From Algibacter miyuki (GTDB lineage: Bacteria > Bacteroidota > Bacteroidia > Flavobacteriales > Flavobacteriaceae), in the NCBI RefSeq assembly GCF_042427745.1, contig NZ_JBHMFA010000001.1: a stretch of 64,000 bases of DNA; one strand, 5' to 3'. Within the stretch, counting starts at the first letter, position 1, and every line of letters starts with the position of its first letter. Both the position numbers and the translations under genes were made by a program. The notes beneath the pieces are model-generated. The model was not told the DNA's origin and searched no databases. It saw only the letters and a program-made list of their open reading frames with translations. This document shows positions 25,292 to 34,133 of this stretch, one piece after another.

Positions 25292-25440
25292 TTATAATTT
25301 TAAAGGCTAATACGCTTTAATGTAGCTATAAATATAAGTGAAGCATTATGCTAATTCTAATTTTTTTTTTAAGAATAAGTAATCTTAAGGTATAGGCTGT
25401 ATCTTTGTTTTGACATTGAATTTTTACAAAAGGACAGATT

Positions 25441-26559
25441 TTGCAGAAAAAAAACATTATTTCAACAATAAAAAATTTAATTTTAATCTTCGGAATTACT
25501 TTTGTTTTACTTGAAATTGTACTTGCCATATATATTAGAGCAACCGAAATAAAAATAGAATTACCAACCTATTCCTTCGAAAACACACAAGGATTTTGGT
25601 TTGATATCAATCCGTTTTATGGCACAAGCCACCTGCCAAACCATACTTATAGACAAAAAAAATACTGTTTTGATGTGTTATACCAATCCAATTCTCACGG
25701 TTTTCGCGATCAAGAAAGAATTATAAATGCTGAAAATAAAAGAGTTGTAGCCCTAGGCGATTCGTTCACCGAAGGTGTTGGAGTTGCTATTAACGATAGG
25801 TTAACCAACTTACTCGAGGAAGATACCAACATACCACACCTAAATTATGGAATGGCGGGAAATTTTGGGTCAACACAACTTTACATGCTTTACAAAAATG
25901 AGGCTAGTAAATATACACACGAAGCAGTATTGATTGGTATTTTGCCATCTAATGATTTTATAGACGACGATTACGAAATAAATTTAAAAGTAGGCGGCGA
26001 CCGCTACCAGCCTTTTTTAAACGGAACATATCCTAATTACGATGTGGTTTATTACGCCGATAGTTTGCATAAATCTAAGGCCGTACCTCGAAAGCAAAGA
26101 TGGATAGCAAAAATTTTGAAAAACTTTACAAATACTTACAACATGTTAAGTTATTTAAAGGCCTTGCGAAAAATAAAGGTAATTCCAAAAGATAAATTAT
26201 TAGATGTCTCTAAAGTGCCGAGTTATTTTAATTACACCGATAAGCAGTTTAACCGCATGCGTTACGCCATAGAGCAGATTAAAATTTTGGCTGGTAATCG
26301 GCCTGTAATGGTGTACAGTATTCCTATTTTTAAAGAAATAGAAGCTTATCGAGAGCATGGTAAAAACCCGTTAGGCAAAGCTTTAAAAGCTATTTGCTAC
26401 AATATAGGGGTAGAGTATTTAGATTTATTGCCAAAAACGGATAAACTGTCTATTGAGGCTTGCGAATCATTATTTTTAACCTGCGATGGGCACTGGAGCG
26501 AAAAAGGAAACCGTTTTGCTAAAGAAGAAATTCAATCAAAATTTGAATACTATAGATAG
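25441..26559 (+). CDS. Membrane-anchored SGNH hydrolase (TTG start)
   Basis: A 372-residue protein with N-terminal membrane helix (NLILIFGITFVLLEIVLAIYI) and a complete SGNH domain: block I VALGDSFTEGVGV near residue 104, block II NYGMAGNFGSTQ, block III GILPSNDFIDDD and block V CDGHWSEKGN near residue 350. It is what the neighbouring pseudogene at 24813 would have looked like. No ATG fits the conserved start; TTG at 25441 is used, with a TATCTTTG promoter box 33 bp upstream (25400-25407). The next gene starts 3 bp after the stop. Likely a periplasmic glycan esterase or acyl-transfer enzyme. Confidence 0.87.
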   Translation: MQKKNIISTIKNLILIFGITFVLLEIVLAIYIRATEIKIELPTYSFENTQGFWFDINPFYGTSHLPNHTYRQKKYCFDVLYQSNSHGFRDQERIINAENKRVVALGDSFTEGVGVAINDRLTNLLEEDTNIPHLNYGMAGNFGSTQLYMLYKNEASKYTHEAVLIGILPSNDFIDDDYEINLKVGGDRYQPFLNGTYPNYDVVYYADSLHKSKAVPRKQRWIAKILKNFTNTYNMLSYLKALRKIKVIPKDKLLDVSKVPSYFNYTDKQFNRMRYAIEQIKILAGNRPVMVYSIPIFKEIEAYREHGKNPLGKALKAICYNIGVEYLDLLPKTDKLSIEACESLFLTCDGHWSEKGNRFAKEEIQSKFEYYR

Positions 26560-26562
26560 TTT

Positions 26563-28203
26563 ATGGTTAAACTGATAAATAAATACAAAGATCAATTGGG
26601 CTTTTTGGTGCTTTGGTTGCTATTAATTTTTATTATAAATCCTATTGGTGATTTTCCTTTAAACGATGATTGGTGCTACGGGAAATCTGTAAGAACACTT
26701 TATCAGGACGGCTATTTAAAACTCTACAATTGGGGGGAAATGACCTTGGTAGGGCATGTGTATTGGGGTTATTTTTTTACTAAAATTTTTGGTTTTTCTT
26801 TTACTGTTTTACGTTGGTCTACTTTAGTTTTAGGGTACGCCACTATTTTAGGTATTTACAATTTGCTAAAAGCCGCCAAACTTGTAAGATGGATGGTTTT
26901 ATTTGGGACGGCGTTGTGTGTAATGAATCCTATTTTTTTATCGCTCTCGTTTTCTTTTATGACCGATGTGCCGTTTTTATGTGTTTCCATTTGGTCTTTA
27001 TACTTGTTTTTAAAAGCGCTTCAAACCAACCGGTGGCAACCCATATATTGGGCTGTTTTCTTTTGTTTTTGGGCATTTCTTATTCGTCAATTAGCATGGG
27101 TATTTCCTGTAGTTTGGTTGCTTACAGTACTTTTTACTAAAAAAAGAACTGTTAAAAATATAACACAAGCGCTGTTGCCTCTTTTGATGATGGTGGTTTT
27201 CTCTTTAGTGTTTTCTTATATTATGGATTCTCAAGGGCTATTGCCTAAACGTTACAATTCTAAATTTACTGTACTCTTGGGAAGTATTACAAATTTGGAT
27301 TTAGGCGTTTTCTTTAGATTTATTAGTTATTTTTTAAGATCGGTGGCTTATATTGGGTTTTTATTTGCGCCAATTCATATTTTTTATTTAAACCGTTATA
27401 AGTTTAAAGCGTATCATGTTTGGACTATAGTTTATACCGTTGTGGTTACGGCTGCTATTATTTTGGCCGGAAAAACAATACCGAGTTTAGATAATGTTTG
27501 GATCGATTTTGGAGTGGGACCAATCACACTAGCCGATCATTCAGGTAATTTTACCACAACACCATCTCCAAGAGCACCAGTATGGTTTTGGCAAATGGTA
27601 ACGGCTGTAGGAGTGTTCTCAAGTGTAGCATTAATTTTTAATCTCAGGCAGTTTATAATAGCGCTGTTTAATAAAAAAATAATTTCACACGAAGTTGTTT
27701 TGTCTGTTATGTTTTTTGTGGTGTACTTAACGCCCTTTTTAATTGTTGGTGTTTATGATAGATATTTATTGCCTCTATTTCCAATGGCTATAGTGCTTCT
27801 TGGTGCAAATAGTAAAAAAAATCCAAAGGAAATGTTTCAATATTGCGCTTTCGGTTTTTTAGGGGTACTAACTTGGTTTTCTGTTTCAGCAACACATGAT
27901 TATTTATCATGGAATCGGGTGCGTTGGGAAGCTTTAAATGAATTAACAGATTCTGGAGTTTCTAAAGAACATATTCAAGGCGGTGCAGAGTTTGTAACAT
28001 GGTATCATTTTTCCGAAGAAAGAGAAAGATGGTGGGAAATTGTTACGCCCGTTTATACGTTGGTTTTTCAACATGAAAAAAAAGATCAAGTTATTAAGAC
28101 TTATCATTATAGGCGTTGGTTGCCTGGAAATGGGGATATGTACATGATTTTTAATTCAGTTCTAGCTGAAGAAATAAAAATAAAAAGCCATGTTAGAGAA
28201 TAG
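26563..28203 (+). CDS. GT39-like integral membrane glycosyltransferase
   Basis: A 546-residue protein with about 11-12 membrane spans and the early FPLNDDWCYGKSV motif (near residue 30), where the acidic pair is the usual catalytic site of GT-C (GT39/PMT/ArnT-type) enzymes using polyprenyl-phosphate sugars outside the inner membrane. Later loops are rich in Trp and charged residues (FVTWYHFSEERERWWEI), typical of the periplasmic C-terminal region. Co-transcribed with the SGNH gene (3-bp gap). Donor and acceptor unknown. Confidence 0.85.
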   Translation: MVKLINKYKDQLGFLVLWLLLIFIINPIGDFPLNDDWCYGKSVRTLYQDGYLKLYNWGEMTLVGHVYWGYFFTKIFGFSFTVLRWSTLVLGYATILGIYNLLKAAKLVRWMVLFGTALCVMNPIFLSLSFSFMTDVPFLCVSIWSLYLFLKALQTNRWQPIYWAVFFCFWAFLIRQLAWVFPVVWLLTVLFTKKRTVKNITQALLPLLMMVVFSLVFSYIMDSQGLLPKRYNSKFTVLLGSITNLDLGVFFRFISYFLRSVAYIGFLFAPIHIFYLNRYKFKAYHVWTIVYTVVVTAAIILAGKTIPSLDNVWIDFGVGPITLADHSGNFTTTPSPRAPVWFWQMVTAVGVFSSVALIFNLRQFIIALFNKKIISHEVVLSVMFFVVYLTPFLIVGVYDRYLLPLFPMAIVLLGANSKKNPKEMFQYCAFGFLGVLTWFSVSATHDYLSWNRVRWEALNELTDSGVSKEHIQGGAEFVTWYHFSEERERWWEIVTPVYTLVFQHEKKDQVIKTYHYRRWLPGNGDMYMIFNSVLAEEIKIKSHVRE

Positions 28204-28294
28204 TAATTTCTTAATTTATATAATTAAGGGCTACTCTGTATATTTTGTAATTTTTTTATTACATTTAAAGCTTTAATTTTAAGCAAGGGAGGTT

Positions 28295-29131
28295 TTGAGG
28301 GTTCTTAATTATCTAAAATGGAATGCAGCTTTAAGCGTCGATAAAAAACGGTATCAAAACGCTACTCCTTACCCTCATATTGTATTCGATGATTTTTTAG
28401 AAAAGCAAGCCGCAGATTATGCATTAGATGTGTTTCCGAAAATTAAGGATGCAGGATGGATTCATTATTTACATGTTAATGAAAAAAAACATGGTTTAAA
28501 TAAACTGGATTTAATTCCGGAGTTTATTCGAGATGACATTATTAAAGAATTCAACTCTTTAACGTTTGTTGAATATCTAGAAAATTTAACTGGAATTAAA
28601 AACTTGTTACCTGATACAACTATTGAAGGAGGCGGGATTCATCAAAGTGAAAATAAAGGGTTTCTAAATATCCATGCCGATTTCACGGTACATCCTCATA
28701 AAAAAACATGGAGAAGGCGGGTAAATGTTTTAATTTATCTTAATAAAAATTGGTCTTCATCTTACGGAGGGGCATTAGAGCTTTGGGAAAAAGATATGTC
28801 GAGTTGCACGGTTTCTATTGCGCCAATTTTCAATCGTATTGTAATTTTTAATACCGATGAAGATTCTTATCACGGGTTTCCAGATCCAATAAATTGTCCA
28901 GAGGATGTGACACGAAAATCGATTGCATTATATTATTTTACTGAAGAAAAAATAGGATCATTTAGGAAAAAGTCTACTAATTATCGTGCTCGTCCAAACG
29001 ATGGTTTTAAGGCTGTTTTAATATGGTTAGATAAAAAAATGATTATTGTTTATACTTGGTTAAAAGGAACTTTAGGGATTAATGATGATTTTGTGAGTCA
29101 AGTTTTAAATTTTTTTACTCGAAAAAAATAA
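28295..29131 (+). CDS. 2-oxoglutarate/Fe(II)-dependent oxygenase
   Basis: A 278-residue double-stranded beta-helix protein. The metal ligands appear as LNIHADFTVHPH (HxD near residue 127) and the distal SYHGFPDP; the 2-oxoglutarate anchor is Arg in VTRKSIALYYF. This is the prolyl-4-hydroxylase-like 2OG-Fe(II) subfamily, often found in glycan loci as hydroxylases. No ATG is available; TTG at 28295 is the only plausible start, with AGGGAGG ending just 2 bp before it, too close for an ideal Shine-Dalgarno site. The 91-bp gap behind the GT39 gene and the T-rich sequence may hold a separate promoter. Confidence 0.85.
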   Translation: MRVLNYLKWNAALSVDKKRYQNATPYPHIVFDDFLEKQAADYALDVFPKIKDAGWIHYLHVNEKKHGLNKLDLIPEFIRDDIIKEFNSLTFVEYLENLTGIKNLLPDTTIEGGGIHQSENKGFLNIHADFTVHPHKKTWRRRVNVLIYLNKNWSSSYGGALELWEKDMSSCTVSIAPIFNRIVIFNTDEDSYHGFPDPINCPEDVTRKSIALYYFTEEKIGSFRKKSTNYRARPNDGFKAVLIWLDKKMIIVYTWLKGTLGINDDFVSQVLNFFTRKK

Positions 29132-29133
29132 AT

Positions 29134-30285
29134 TTAACTTAAACTTTGAGTGCATTTCCAGTGCCATTTATAAGCAATGAGAACTACCCATTGGCTAATG
29201 CAAACACTACCTAGTACACCTAAGATTCCGTGAGACTTGATGACGAGTAAAATCAAACTTATGTTTACCAGAAAACCGAACAAACTTATATAAATAATAG
29301 CTTGTTCTTTATGAGTTTTTAGAAGTTCCATAATGTTTAATGTGTAAAAATAGCAGGGAAGGGCAATTAAGGCTCCAAGAATATAATATATATACGAAAA
29401 ACCTAATTGCATAAAATATTCCATCATAATCCAAATAAAAAAAGCACCTAAAACGGTTAAAGGAATCGCTATAACATACAATCTGTATTTTATTTTTTGA
29501 ACAACTAATGGTGATACACGATACATGTGCTTTGTAAACGGAATAGTAATATATGCAGCCAAAGCTTGTAGCATTAAAAAAGATGTGATTAGTAATTGAT
29601 ATTCTGCTAATTGTGCTTTTTCTAAATAAAAATCAACTACATAAATGTCTGCTTTTGAAATAAGCCAACCGCTTAGCCCTAAAATAAAAAAAGGTAGACC
29701 TGATTTAAATTCTTGTATAGATATTTTTGCAGTAAATGGTTCTTTCCAAAAGTTTAATTGTACGCTCAATATGATGAGTTTAGCCAAAGTGGCAATTGTA
29801 TAGATTTTTAAAAAGTTATCTAAAACAAAAAAATCAACATAGAAAATGCTGCCGAAAATGATACCGAATGCCGTGATTTCCGCAATTAATTGAGCTCTAA
29901 AACGTTGGTGGTATACCACTAAAGTACTCAATGATGCATAACTAAATGTTAGTATAACAAGCAGAATGGCCCAAAATGCGATTGATGTTGGAAAAAACAA
30001 ATATAAGGATAACGTTAGTGGTAAGAGTAAGCTTCTAGATAGGAAATTGCTAAAAAAAGCATGGTACATTTGTCCTGGTTCTTGGCTGTATTTTCTAAGT
30101 AAATAATCTCGGTTTCCCCACCCTAATAAAAAGGTTATTAAGAAGACCCAAATCATGACATTAATTAAAAGTGCCCAATCTGTTTTTCCAAATGTTTTTA
30201 TGCCAAAAACAACAATCAAGAAGTTAAATGCAGGACTTGCAAACCCTTGAATGGTATTCATTCCTATGGTTATTAATTTACGCAT
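29134..30285 (-). CDS. Wzx-like polysaccharide flippase
   Basis: A 383-residue protein with about 11 membrane spans and no cleavable signal, in the style of Wzx/MATE oligosaccharide flippases that move undecaprenyl-linked sugars across the inner membrane. N-terminal MRKLITIGMNTIQGFASPAF and the GKTDWALLINVMIWVF pair resemble the family's first two helices. It overlaps the GT4 start region by 8 bp (30278-30285), implying translational coupling. Convergent with the oxygenase gene, separated by only 2 bp. Confidence 0.85.
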   Translation of the reverse strand: MRKLITIGMNTIQGFASPAFNFLIVVFGIKTFGKTDWALLINVMIWVFLITFLLGWGNRDYLLRKYSQEPGQMYHAFFSNFLSRSLLLPLTLSLYLFFPTSIAFWAILLVILTFSYASLSTLVVYHQRFRAQLIAEITAFGIIFGSIFYVDFFVLDNFLKIYTIATLAKLIILSVQLNFWKEPFTAKISIQEFKSGLPFFILGLSGWLISKADIYVVDFYLEKAQLAEYQLLITSFLMLQALAAYITIPFTKHMYRVSPLVVQKIKYRLYVIAIPLTVLGAFFIWIMMEYFMQLGFSYIYYILGALIALPCYFYTLNIMELLKTHKEQAIIYISLFGFLVNISLILLVIKSHGILGVLGSVCISQWVVLIAYKWHWKCTQSLS

Positions 30286-31327
30286 TGTACAAGTTTAGAT
30301 AGGCGTTTATAGTTTGCTTTTCCGAGCTTATTAGGATGCGGTTTTTAGTGTGTGTTTTTTCTGAAAGTATGGTTTGGCACGCTGCAACTAAAGCTGTTTC
30401 ACTGTTACAAACTTTCCAATGTGTAGAGGTTTTTGCTAAGCCAACATCATAAGAAACAATTTGCATTCCTGAATAAAGCGCCTCTAAAAACACAAAGCCA
30501 AACGACTCGTATAAACTGGTGTGAAGTAGTAATTTAGATTGTGCCATATTTTTTAAAACTTCATGTCGGGAAATTTTTCCTTTAAGTGTTACTGTTTGGG
30601 ATAATTTTGATTTTTTTATTAATTGCTCCAATTCGTTTCGCCATGCGCCGTCTCCAATAATAACAACATTGAGGTTGGTGTGGACTTTTATTAATTGAGA
30701 AATAACATTTATAAAATGAGCGTAATTTTTAATACTATTTACCGATCCAACACCAAGAATATCAATATTGTTTTTTGAAAGTTCAGGGAATTCCTTGGTG
30801 TTTAAATGCCAAGGGATTATGGTTGATTTTAGTTTATGGTTTTTTAGTAATTCAGATTGATGGTTGATAGAAAGGGTAACTATTTTTGCTGTAGAATTGG
30901 TTAGTTTTTTTGTGTATAAATTACCAGATTTTGCATCTTGACCCATTAATGTTACTACATGCTTAATGTGGTGTTTTATAGAAAAGCGTTCGCCAATCAT
31001 AGCACATTCTCCAATCCAAAAACTATGAATGGTATCAATAGGTTGCTCTCGATGTATTTTTTTTAATATATTTAATGCCTTTTTCCATGTGCATAATTTC
31101 TTTAAGAGTTTATTCTTTCCGTTCAAAGGGATAATTTCAATACCATTCCAATCATAAGTTTTATTTGTAAAAGGAAATTGAAAACTTAATAGTGTTAATT
31201 TGCTATTAGGCAGGGCATTTTTCATGCTTTTAAGAAAAACTTGCAAGGCAGGAATAGTAGTCGAGTCATTCTCCGATTCGGGAAAGCCTGGTGTTAAAAA
31301 AACAATATGTTGAGATGTTTTATTCAA
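30278..31327 (-). CDS. GT4 family glycosyltransferase (TTG start)
   Basis: A 349-residue GT-B cytosolic glycosyltransferase. N-terminal domain: FLTPGFPESENDSTT, then the C-terminal nucleotide-sugar domain with ILGVGSVNSIKNY, VVIIGDGAWRNELEQL and the E(7)E donor-binding motif in ESFGFVFLEALYSGM. The start is TTG (31327-31325); no ATG lies near the expected N-terminus. It is 44 bp after the FkbM methyltransferase and overlaps the flippase gene by 8 bp. Adds a sugar to the growing oligosaccharide; linkage unknown. Confidence 0.9.
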   Translation of the reverse strand: MNKTSQHIVFLTPGFPESENDSTTIPALQVFLKSMKNALPNSKLTLLSFQFPFTNKTYDWNGIEIIPLNGKNKLLKKLCTWKKALNILKKIHREQPIDTIHSFWIGECAMIGERFSIKHHIKHVVTLMGQDAKSGNLYTKKLTNSTAKIVTLSINHQSELLKNHKLKSTIIPWHLNTKEFPELSKNNIDILGVGSVNSIKNYAHFINVISQLIKVHTNLNVVIIGDGAWRNELEQLIKKSKLSQTVTLKGKISRHEVLKNMAQSKLLLHTSLYESFGFVFLEALYSGMQIVSYDVGLAKTSTHWKVCNSETALVAACQTILSEKTHTKNRILISSEKQTINAYLNLYNA

Positions 31328-31371
31328 TAGATTATGATGTACAACTTCAATAAAGTTTAAAAATAGTTGTT

Positions 31372-32208
31372 TTAATTATGCCATGCTGTATTGGTAAAAA
31401 CTAAATCGGTTTCTTTTATTAGTTCAGGGTGGCGCTCAAGATTTTCAAAAGATATTAAAGTGCCATCTGTTTTATAAACATATTTATACATTTTTACGCC
31501 ATGGTATAAATTTGATATTTGTTTTCTAATTTTATATTTAAATAATGAAAACCCAATTTTGCTTTCTAATTTTATAAGCAGTTTGTTTAAAAAGCTTGAC
31601 GGGATATGTGTGCTATATAAATGTTCGCATAAAAAATGATAGTGAAAAGACACATATAGTGTTGGGTAGTTTAGGTGTTCTAAAGTAGATTTAAGGGTTG
31701 GCAAAATTTTGAATTCAGCACCTTCTACGTCCATTTTAATGAAATCTAGGTCTTTAATTTTGGATCGTGTAATAAAATCGAATAAAGAAATGGTTTCTAT
31801 TTCTAAAGAATTTTCAGTATCCCGTTTACGCGCTAAAATGCTACTCGACGATTGCCCGTAAGCTTTTCTAGCAGATAACCGAAGTGTTTCTTTTTTGTCA
31901 GAAATTGCTGTTTGGTATATTTTTATTTTTTCTGATATTTCGGGATTTAAAGTAATGTTTTTTTCTAATTCACTATAACAAACCGGATCAGGGTCTAGGG
32001 CATGTACTGTATTCGCAGTTTTTGCAGCATAAAGGGTTAGAACACCGCTCCATGAACCAATATCTAATACTATGCTGTTTTTTTTTATGAAGTAATCAAA
32101 AATTGAAAAAGAATAGGGTTCCCAATCTTCCGAATTAATTTGCTCCCAATACCTTTTGTTTTGTCCAGGGTCAATTTGAAACGTATGATTTTTAAGTTGA
32201 ATTTCCAT
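31372..32208 (-). CDS. FkbM family methyltransferase
   Basis: A 278-residue SAM-dependent methyltransferase. SAM-binding motif I VLDIGSWSGVLTLYAAK (near residue 49), then HALDPDPVC and the FkbM signature FIKMDVEGAEFKILP near residue 160. FkbM enzymes O-methylate hydroxyls in polyketides and sugars. It follows the GNAT gene by 2 bp in a minus-strand operon with glycosyltransferases and a deacetylase, which agrees with methylation of a sugar in the island product. Confidence 0.92.
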   Translation of the reverse strand: MEIQLKNHTFQIDPGQNKRYWEQINSEDWEPYSFSIFDYFIKKNSIVLDIGSWSGVLTLYAAKTANTVHALDPDPVCYSELEKNITLNPEISEKIKIYQTAISDKKETLRLSARKAYGQSSSSILARKRDTENSLEIETISLFDFITRSKIKDLDFIKMDVEGAEFKILPTLKSTLEHLNYPTLYVSFHYHFLCEHLYSTHIPSSFLNKLLIKLESKIGFSLFKYKIRKQISNLYHGVKMYKYVYKTDGTLISFENLERHPELIKETDLVFTNTAWHN

Positions 32209-32210
32209 AT

Positions 32211-33137
32211 CTAAAATGTGTCTAAATCGGAGTAAGTAAAGGTGAAGTTGTTTAAATTGATGTTAGGGGCAAAATCTAAATAGCCAACCAACCATGATTT
32301 TTTTGGGTTAACTATAGTTTTTAATTGTGAAGCGATTACCGATTTGGGGTCTACTTGAAACAAAAGCTCTGTAATTCCTAGTAAAAAAGCTTTTCGTTTT
32401 AGTTTTTTAATGGCTTTTTGTAAAGCAATTTCAGAGGGGGCATACGATAATCCTACATGAATAATGGCTTCAATTTTAATCCAGAATACACAGCCTTCTA
32501 TTTCAATACAATAATGCTTTTTAAAACTGTTTTTGTATGATATAAATTCAGGGGTAAATAATTGGGTATGCTTGCTTTTTTTTTCTTGCATTAATTTTTC
32601 GATAGCATTTTGGGACACTTTTTGATTAAAAAAGAGGGCGTAAAAATTATTCCAACCAATTTTGTTTAGCACCTTTCCAAAGGGGAGTGTTTTAACTGTT
32701 ATATGAAAACGTTGCAACGGTACATGCTCTTTCCATTCTAGTTTTTTTGTGCTGAAATAGGTGTTTTCACTATGAAAGGCATACACGAATTTTATGTTGT
32801 TTTTAACCATAATGTTATAGGCAAACTTTGCTAATTGAAAATGTAAACCTTTTCGTTGATGGTCGGGCATGGTATAAGAGTCGCAGGCGTGTGCAACATA
32901 TATTTCATGCCCATTTTTAATAAATTTTTGAGGTATGGCGCCATAAAATGCAACAGGAATATTATTATAGTAAGCAATGCTGCAAATAAATTCAACACCA
33001 AGGTAAGATGTGTTGTATTTATTTTCTAAGTACTCTAATGAAACGCGCTTATTAAAAACTTCCCAGAAGAGTTTTTTTACAGCAGGAAAATCACTTTTCT
33101 CTAATCTTTTAAGCCGATAAGTATTTCGATATAGCAT
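32211..33137 (-). CDS. GNAT family N-acyltransferase
   Basis: A 308-residue protein with the GNAT fold: RLEKSDFPAVKKLFWEVFN, then the acetyl-CoA loop region VAHACDSYTMPDHQRKGLHF near residue 85, where the Q-R-K-G-L tetrad is the cofactor pyrophosphate loop, and VYAFHSENTYFSTKKLEW after it. The C-terminal half (about 130 residues) is a second, less conserved part. Such double-length GNATs occur in surface glycan loci and may acetylate an amino sugar; this is inference from context. Gaps to neighbours are 2-3 bp. Confidence 0.82.
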   Translation of the reverse strand: MLYRNTYRLKRLEKSDFPAVKKLFWEVFNKRVSLEYLENKYNTSYLGVEFICSIAYYNNIPVAFYGAIPQKFIKNGHEIYVAHACDSYTMPDHQRKGLHFQLAKFAYNIMVKNNIKFVYAFHSENTYFSTKKLEWKEHVPLQRFHITVKTLPFGKVLNKIGWNNFYALFFNQKVSQNAIEKLMQEKKSKHTQLFTPEFISYKNSFKKHYCIEIEGCVFWIKIEAIIHVGLSYAPSEIALQKAIKKLKRKAFLLGITELLFQVDPKSVIASQLKTIVNPKKSWLVGYLDFAPNINLNNFTFTYSDLDTF

Positions 33138-33140
33138 AGT

Positions 33141-34133
33141 TTAAAAATAAGAACCTTTTAATAAATATGATATTTGTTGCTCCATTGAAATGTAAGGGTT
33201 TATTACAAACCTGTTTTTATAATTTTCATTTTGAGAGTCTTCCTTTGTATTGTAGTCTATTAACAATAAGCGTTTAAATCCTAATTCTGAGCAATACTTT
33301 GCAATATCGGGATTGTATGCACCAAATGGAAATGCAAACTCGGTAATGTGACGTTTACAAATACTTTCCAGTTGTTGTTTACTCGTTAGAATTTCATTTT
33401 GGGCAACCTCCAACGGTACATTAGTTAAATTTATGTGAGTGTTTCCATGTGCTCCAATGGTGAATAAGGGGTGGATTGCTATTACCTTAATTTGTTCGGG
33501 TGACATTAATTTCCAATAATCTCCTAGTGCCTCAAGAGGTAAGTTCTTCCAGTCTTCACTAAAAATGTGGTAGATGGATTCTATGGCGTCGTAAGACACT
33601 GTTTTGGCTATGGTTTTCAATGATATTCCGTTCCAAATAAATTCATTTTTATTGTTTTTTTTATATAAATTTTGTTGAAAGGTGATTTCTGTTCTTGTGG
33701 TGTGGTAGGATACTAAATCTATAAAATCAGGCCATAAATAGGGAGCTTTTTTATGAACTGTAGTTATGTAGAAACACGCAGGTGCATTATATTTCTGTAA
33801 AATGGGTACGGCATATTTATAGTTGTTTAAATAACCATCGTCAAAGGTAATGGCAATGTTTAAAGTGTTTTTTTTGAATTTTTTATTGTAAAAATCATCA
33901 AGTGAAATAACATTGTAATGTGTTGTAATATAGTTAATGAATGCATCAAAAAAGGTTTCGCTTACAAATCGGCTATTGTAGCGGGTTTCTCCATTACGGT
34001 CAATGCCGTGAAATAATAAAATACGTTCGCCGTAGCGGTTTTTTAATAATAATTTACCCAAACCAAGTTTGAATAAGGTGATGTTGTATAATAAACCTAA
34101 GCGGTATTTAATGCGTATCCAAAGCATGTTCAA
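33141..34133 (-). CDS. Polysaccharide deacetylase family protein
   Basis: A 330-residue carbohydrate esterase 4-type enzyme. The conserved motifs are ILLFHGID (near residue 38), IAITFDDGYLNNYKYAVP (motif 1, catalytic Asp-Asp near residue 95), TIGAHGNTHINLT (motif 2, metal-binding His pair) and EFAFPFGAYNPDIAKY. Removes N- or O-acetyl groups from a sugar polymer or a lipid-linked precursor. No clear signal peptide. The start could be TTG at 34133 or, more likely, ATG at 34127 (MLWIRIKYR). It overlaps the upstream GT39-like gene by 26 bp. Confidence 0.9.
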   Translation of the reverse strand: MNMLWIRIKYRLGLLYNITLFKLGLGKLLLKNRYGERILLFHGIDRNGETRYNSRFVSETFFDAFINYITTHYNVISLDDFYNKKFKKNTLNIAITFDDGYLNNYKYAVPILQKYNAPACFYITTVHKKAPYLWPDFIDLVSYHTTRTEITFQQNLYKKNNKNEFIWNGISLKTIAKTVSYDAIESIYHIFSEDWKNLPLEALGDYWKLMSPEQIKVIAIHPLFTIGAHGNTHINLTNVPLEVAQNEILTSKQQLESICKRHITEFAFPFGAYNPDIAKYCSELGFKRLLLIDYNTKEDSQNENYKNRFVINPYISMEQQISYLLKGSYF

